Shown here piece after piece: positions 5,494 through 8,272 of a DNA stretch of 8,272 nt. This DNA is from Methylococcaceae bacterium. Its GTDB lineage: Bacteria; Pseudomonadota; Gammaproteobacteria; Methylococcales; Methylomonadaceae. The notes below the pieces were generated by a model that made no database searches, had not been told where the DNA came from, and saw only the letters and a program-made list of their open reading frames with translations. Location of the stretch: the NCBI GenBank assembly GCA_030699345.1, contig JAUYMX010000008.1, positions 1 to 8,272 on the forward strand. Direction: 5' to 3'. The position numbers and the translations under genes were made by a program. Within the stretch, counting starts at the first letter, position 1, and each line of letters starts with the position of its first letter.

Positions 5494-6169
5494 AGTTACC
5501 TTCATCGGCAATCCGAACCAGATCCGTCATTTTAACCGCACCGATTTTCTCCATGGCCCGCTGCCGATGCAGTTTTACGGTACGCAAAGCGATACCAAGT
5601 TCTTCGGCGATAGCCGGATTGGTTTGTCCGGCAGCAACCCGTCGGGCAATATCACGCTCCCGTTCAGTCAAGGTGGCGATTTGCGCTGCAAGAGTGACTT
5701 TACGCACTCGCTGGCTATACCGCTCCGCACTGACGACTAGCGCCTTGTCCATGGCAATCAGTAGCGTATCGGCGTCGATAGGCTTGATAAGAAAATCCAA
5801 CGCTCCGGCATGGAAAGCGCTCACCGCTTCCTGCACTCCGCAGGCACCACTCATCAGCAGCACCGGCGTATCGTCAAGCTCAGCAAGGCGGCTTTGCAGT
5901 TCCAAACCACCGAGCTCAGGCATCTTTACATCGCACAGTACACAGCAAGGGCCAGGGAAGCACGGCCGGTTGTAATTCAGCATCTGCAAGTAAGACAGCG
6001 CCGAAACATAGGTCTCGCATGCATAACCCTCCATTTCGACCAGGGCGGTCAATGCCGACAAAATTTCTTCATCATCGTCAATGATGATCACGCGGCCGCG
6101 GGTGCAGCGCTCTGCGAGTTTCCGATCGAAGACCGTGATCGGCGACCGATATTCTTTGGGTGTTTTCAT
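5489..6169 (-). CDS. FixJ/NarL-type response regulator (receiver plus LuxR HTH)
   Basis: The 226-aa transcription factor is activated by phosphorylation. The receiver spans about residues 26-145: acidic pocket Asp31-33, phosphoacceptor Asp80 in CDVKMPELGG, Ser107 in LLMSG and Lys129 in LIKP. The LuxR/GerE helix-turn-helix covers about 165-222, with LTERERDIARRVAAGQTN and IALRTVKLHRQRAMEKIG. This is the FixJ/StyR/TodT pattern. A 25-residue N-terminal extension precedes the receiver. Four cysteines (70, 75, 76, 79) crowd the strand that ends in the phosphoacceptor, where FixJ proteins usually have one. The start codon overlaps the kinase stop by ATGA, with GAGGTG at 5-nt spacing, so its synthesis is coupled to the kinase and they are almost certainly a cognate pair. 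The target genes are unknown. The receptor relic follows immediately after its stop. Confidence 0.93.
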   Translation of the reverse strand: MKTPKEYRSPITVFDRKLAERCTRGRVIIIDDDEEILSALTALVEMEGYACETYVSALSYLQMLNYNRPCFPGPCCVLCDVKMPELGGLELQSRLAELDDTPVLLMSGACGVQEAVSAFHAGALDFLIKPIDADTLLIAMDKALVVSAERYSQRVRKVTLAAQIATLTERERDIARRVAAGQTNPAIAEELGIALRTVKLHRQRAMEKIGAVKMTDLVRIADEGNL

Positions 6170-7587
6170 AGATTCACCTCGGACAGCGTCGGCAAATTAA
6201 GTTCGACGATCGCGCCACCACCATCCTGTGCGTCAGCATTGGTAAGCTTCAACGTGCCGCCATGATGTAAGGCGATTGATCGTGAGATAGAAATACCCAT
6301 GCCCAGCCCGGTCGACTTGGTGGTAAAGAACGGCGTCCCGACCTGATCAAGCGCCTCGGGTGTGAGTCCTGGGCCGGTATCTCGAATACTTAAAATGACG
6401 CGCTTGTTTGAGTATCGACAAGACACCTGAATCTCTCTTTGCGTCGTGTGCTTAAGCGCTTCGATAGCGTTTCGAAACGCATTTAGAACAATCTGCGACA
6501 ACTGGATGGGGTCGCCCATCACCAGCATCTGGTCAGTATTGGCAGAAAATACGAAACGGACCTTAGATCGGCGGGCATCGTCAGCAACCAGTTCGGCGAC
6601 TTCACGAACAATCATATTGAGATCAACCGGTTCGCTACGTGATGCGGAAGGACGTATAAAGCTGCGAATACGCTCGATAATTTGACTCGCGCGCTGGGTG
6701 TTGTGGACGATTTTATCGAGAAATTCGGCATATTGGGCGGTATCAAATCGCCCGGACTGCAAACCGCGTTTGGCTACCTGAGCATTGGTCAAGATAGCGG
6801 TGAGTGGTTGATTCAGCTCGTGCCCCAGCGATGCTGCCAGTTCGCCCAGGCTGCGCTGCCTATCCAGATGAGCAATCTGCGCGCCCAGGCGGCGGCTTTC
6901 CTCGTCGCGAGCCCGATTAACGGCCGCTTTGAGTTCGCGCCGCATTGAGCGATCCAAGGCCAGGCCGACATAGCCAAAATGCCCCACCACCGAGGCCAGC
7001 AGCATAGACATTGCGAGCAGTTGCACGGTCAATCCTTCGTCCAAAATATTAAAATTGACGCTACGGTCCGACACGGCAAAAAAGCGAAACAGCATGACTG
7101 CGGTCACCGTTCCATATACCCAAGCGATCCATTTGGCACTGCGGCTTTGCTCATCGCGCCCAATGCGCCAGGCTAATGTGGCAAGGTGAAGGAGCAAACC
7201 CACCATAACCATACTGTTGAATTGAGCACGAAGTACGTAATCCTCCAAACCATAGTGAATGTTCAGGAAAATAAGCAGCACAACTATTTCTGCAAACACT
7301 ATCCAGCGCCACCGCCAGGGAATACCAAGATCCAGCCGCAAGGATTGGACGCGCAGCAGGAATGCAACCCGGTACATGACAGTAACCAGGATCAAAGAAA
7401 CCCATTCCGGCACAATGTCATGCAAACCTACTAATATCGAGGCACTGCCAACCAATAATCCACCTCCACACCATAACCCGATCTGGATTGTGCGTTGACC
7501 AGCCAGCACAATCCAAGTAACCGCGGGCAAGAGCAGGTAGAGCAATCCCAGCATCAGGAACGCAGTACGGGCATCAAAGATAGTCAT
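6166..7587 (-). CDS. Seven-helix membrane sensor histidine kinase
   Basis: The 473-aa inner-membrane kinase has about seven hydrophobic helices (near 10-30, 36-55, 62-80, 94-113, 122-141, 153-172 and 186-211) forming an all-membrane sensor with little periplasmic domain and no PAS or HAMP domain recognised. A linker with coiled-coil character (212-245) leads to the H-box SLGHELNQPLTAI, with phosphoacceptor His256. The ATPase domain shows the N-box VLNAFRNAIEAL (367-378), G1 DTGPG (403-407), the F-box FFTTK (420-424) and G2 GLGMG (427-431). It is complete and resembles FixL/NtrB/TodS-class kinases in its catalytic half. The stimulus is unknown; such sensors often detect membrane state, respiration or small lipophilic ligands. 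It overlaps both neighbours by 4 nt (ATGA). The Shine-Dalgarno is weak, in keeping with coupling to the upstream receiver gene. Confidence 0.93.
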   Translation of the reverse strand: MTIFDARTAFLMLGLLYLLLPAVTWIVLAGQRTIQIGLWCGGGLLVGSASILVGLHDIVPEWVSLILVTVMYRVAFLLRVQSLRLDLGIPWRWRWIVFAEIVVLLIFLNIHYGLEDYVLRAQFNSMVMVGLLLHLATLAWRIGRDEQSRSAKWIAWVYGTVTAVMLFRFFAVSDRSVNFNILDEGLTVQLLAMSMLLASVVGHFGYVGLALDRSMRRELKAAVNRARDEESRRLGAQIAHLDRQRSLGELAASLGHELNQPLTAILTNAQVAKRGLQSGRFDTAQYAEFLDKIVHNTQRASQIIERIRSFIRPSASRSEPVDLNMIVREVAELVADDARRSKVRFVFSANTDQMLVMGDPIQLSQIVLNAFRNAIEALKHTTQREIQVSCRYSNKRVILSIRDTGPGLTPEALDQVGTPFFTTKSTGLGMGISISRSIALHHGGTLKLTNADAQDGGGAIVELNLPTLSEVNL

Positions 7588-8048
7588 TGGAGTAGTAGAC
7601 TCAGGGCATCTTCCAGCAAATCCAAATCAAAGGGTTTTTTAAGGCAGCAGATGCCCGGCGGCAGGTTGCCGTAACGGGTTCGCTCATCGTCACGCAGCGC
7701 CGTAATGATAGTAAGTGGCAAGTCCGGCGCTAAGTCGCGCAAGGTGTGCGCAAGTTCAATACCCGTGACTCCGGGAAGATTAAGGTCGAGTATGGCGCCG
7801 AGCAGCGGCAATTGGACGTCATTACCAACGGCGATATCCACGACCAGGCGACCCTCCTCTTGATGAATAGCCTGCAAAAGGCTCTCGCCCGAAGTATGGT
7901 GTGTGGCACGCAAGCCATATAGCTCTAGCCACATACCAAGCGCACATGAAATATAGGGATCATCGTCGACAATCGCGACAATACCTGGTGTTGTTATGGC
8001 TCCAGCCATCGCTTGTTGTTGTGCTGGTTGAATTGATTGATTCATCAT
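7584..8048 (-). CDS. Single-domain response regulator (receiver only)
   Basis: The 154-aa protein consists of a receiver without output domain: acidic Asp28-30 in IVDDDPY, phosphoacceptor Asp88 in ILDLNLPGVTG, Thr116 in IITA and Lys138 in LKKPF. All catalytic positions are kept, so it should accept phosphate. The stretch between the acidic pair and the phosphoacceptor is about 14 residues longer than in CheY-type receivers (VVDIAVGNDVQLPLLG region, 69-84). It is the first gene of the operon and its stop overlaps the kinase start. It could act as a phosphate sink, a shuttle, or a regulator of the kinase. The start is uncertain: ATGs at 8048 and 8045 are both plausible (GAG lies 2 and 5 nt upstream), and a TTG at 8096 extends the frame without a good ribosome site. 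Confidence 0.88.
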   Translation of the reverse strand: MMNQSIQPAQQQAMAGAITTPGIVAIVDDDPYISCALGMWLELYGLRATHHTSGESLLQAIHQEEGRLVVDIAVGNDVQLPLLGAILDLNLPGVTGIELAHTLRDLAPDLPLTIITALRDDERTRYGNLPPGICCLKKPFDLDLLEDALSLLLQ

Positions 8049-8272
8049 TACTCGGTCTTTACTTGCCGCTTTTTGGCTGAAAATGGAAGGGGGCAATTAA
8101 TGATGTACGGTATTTTGCAGAAGTGCCATTGCTATTTAGAGTCTGCTCAGTAAATCACGAAGCCAAACTAGCAAAATCGGCGGTCGGCCTAAGGAACGCG
8201 GCTGGATTTAAGCCTGCCCGTTGCCAAGCAAATCTTACGGCTGACAGCAGCGCTGCAAGCCACCTTTTTCTT
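8049..8272. other. Upstream region of the signalling operon; unresolved stretch at window edge
   Basis: The part nearest 8049 should hold the operon promoter, but no clear -35/-10 pair is visible. From 8081 to the edge one plus-strand frame is open without an ATG (a GTG lies at 8123; it includes KLAKSAVGLRNAAGFKPARC). On the minus strand one frame is open from the edge to a TGA at 8157-8155 (it includes GLNPAAFLRPTADFASLAS). Neither is recognised, and neither has a ribosome site. A 10-bp palindrome GCAGCGCTGC lies at 8247-8256. The stretch may be part of a gene or repeat that continues outside. Confidence 0.3.

Noticed and set aside
1..8272. CRISPR array or tRNA/rRNA genes
   Set aside because: No regularly spaced direct repeats, and no tRNA cloverleaf or rRNA core sequences were found on either strand by eye.

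Overview
The window looks like chromosomal DNA of a gammaproteobacterium. YchJ, a FixJ/NarL-type two-component set, a CopC-type periplasmic copper protein, bacterial lipoproteins and the tail of a TonB-dependent receptor all point to a Gram-negative host. The mix of CopC, a BNR-propeller lipoprotein and intergenic GTGGGC-type inverted repeats would suit a Methylococcales-like methanotroph, but nothing in the window proves that.

Layout. (1) Positions 1-308 hold no convincing gene. They contain a nested, foldable inverted repeat (8-109), a second imperfect inverted repeat (131-213) and a plausible sigma70 promoter. (2) 309-1121 (+) is an AT-rich sulfotransferase that differs in base composition from the rest and looks horizontally acquired. 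(3) 4069 down to 1188 (-) is a run of four genes: a six-Asp-box beta-propeller lipoprotein, a CopC-domain protein, a lipoprotein with a C-terminal membrane anchor, and YchJ. The first three are exported proteins and probably act together in envelope copper handling. YchJ sits 3 nt behind them and appears translationally coupled. (4) 4070-4378 is a divergent promoter region with several small inverted repeats. (5) 4379-5392 (+) is a Gfo/Idh/MocA NAD(P)-dependent oxidoreductase. (6) 5396-5488 (-) is a 30-codon relic of the C-terminus of a TonB-dependent receptor, flanked by a perfect 11-bp inverted repeat. (7) 8048 down to 5489 (-) is a tight signalling operon: single-domain receiver, seven-helix membrane histidine kinase, FixJ-like DNA-binding regulator. 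Both junctions are 4-nt ATGA overlaps. (8) 8049-8272 holds the operon's upstream region and an unresolved stretch open in one frame on each strand.

How the parts work together. The two-component operon most likely forms one phosphorelay in which the kinase feeds two receivers, one with DNA-binding output and one without. Its target genes cannot be told from the window. The copper-type genes form a separate unit. The TonB relic lies between the oxidoreductase and the signalling operon, in frame with the FixJ stop codon. This suggests the operon landed in, or was joined to, a former outer-membrane receptor gene.
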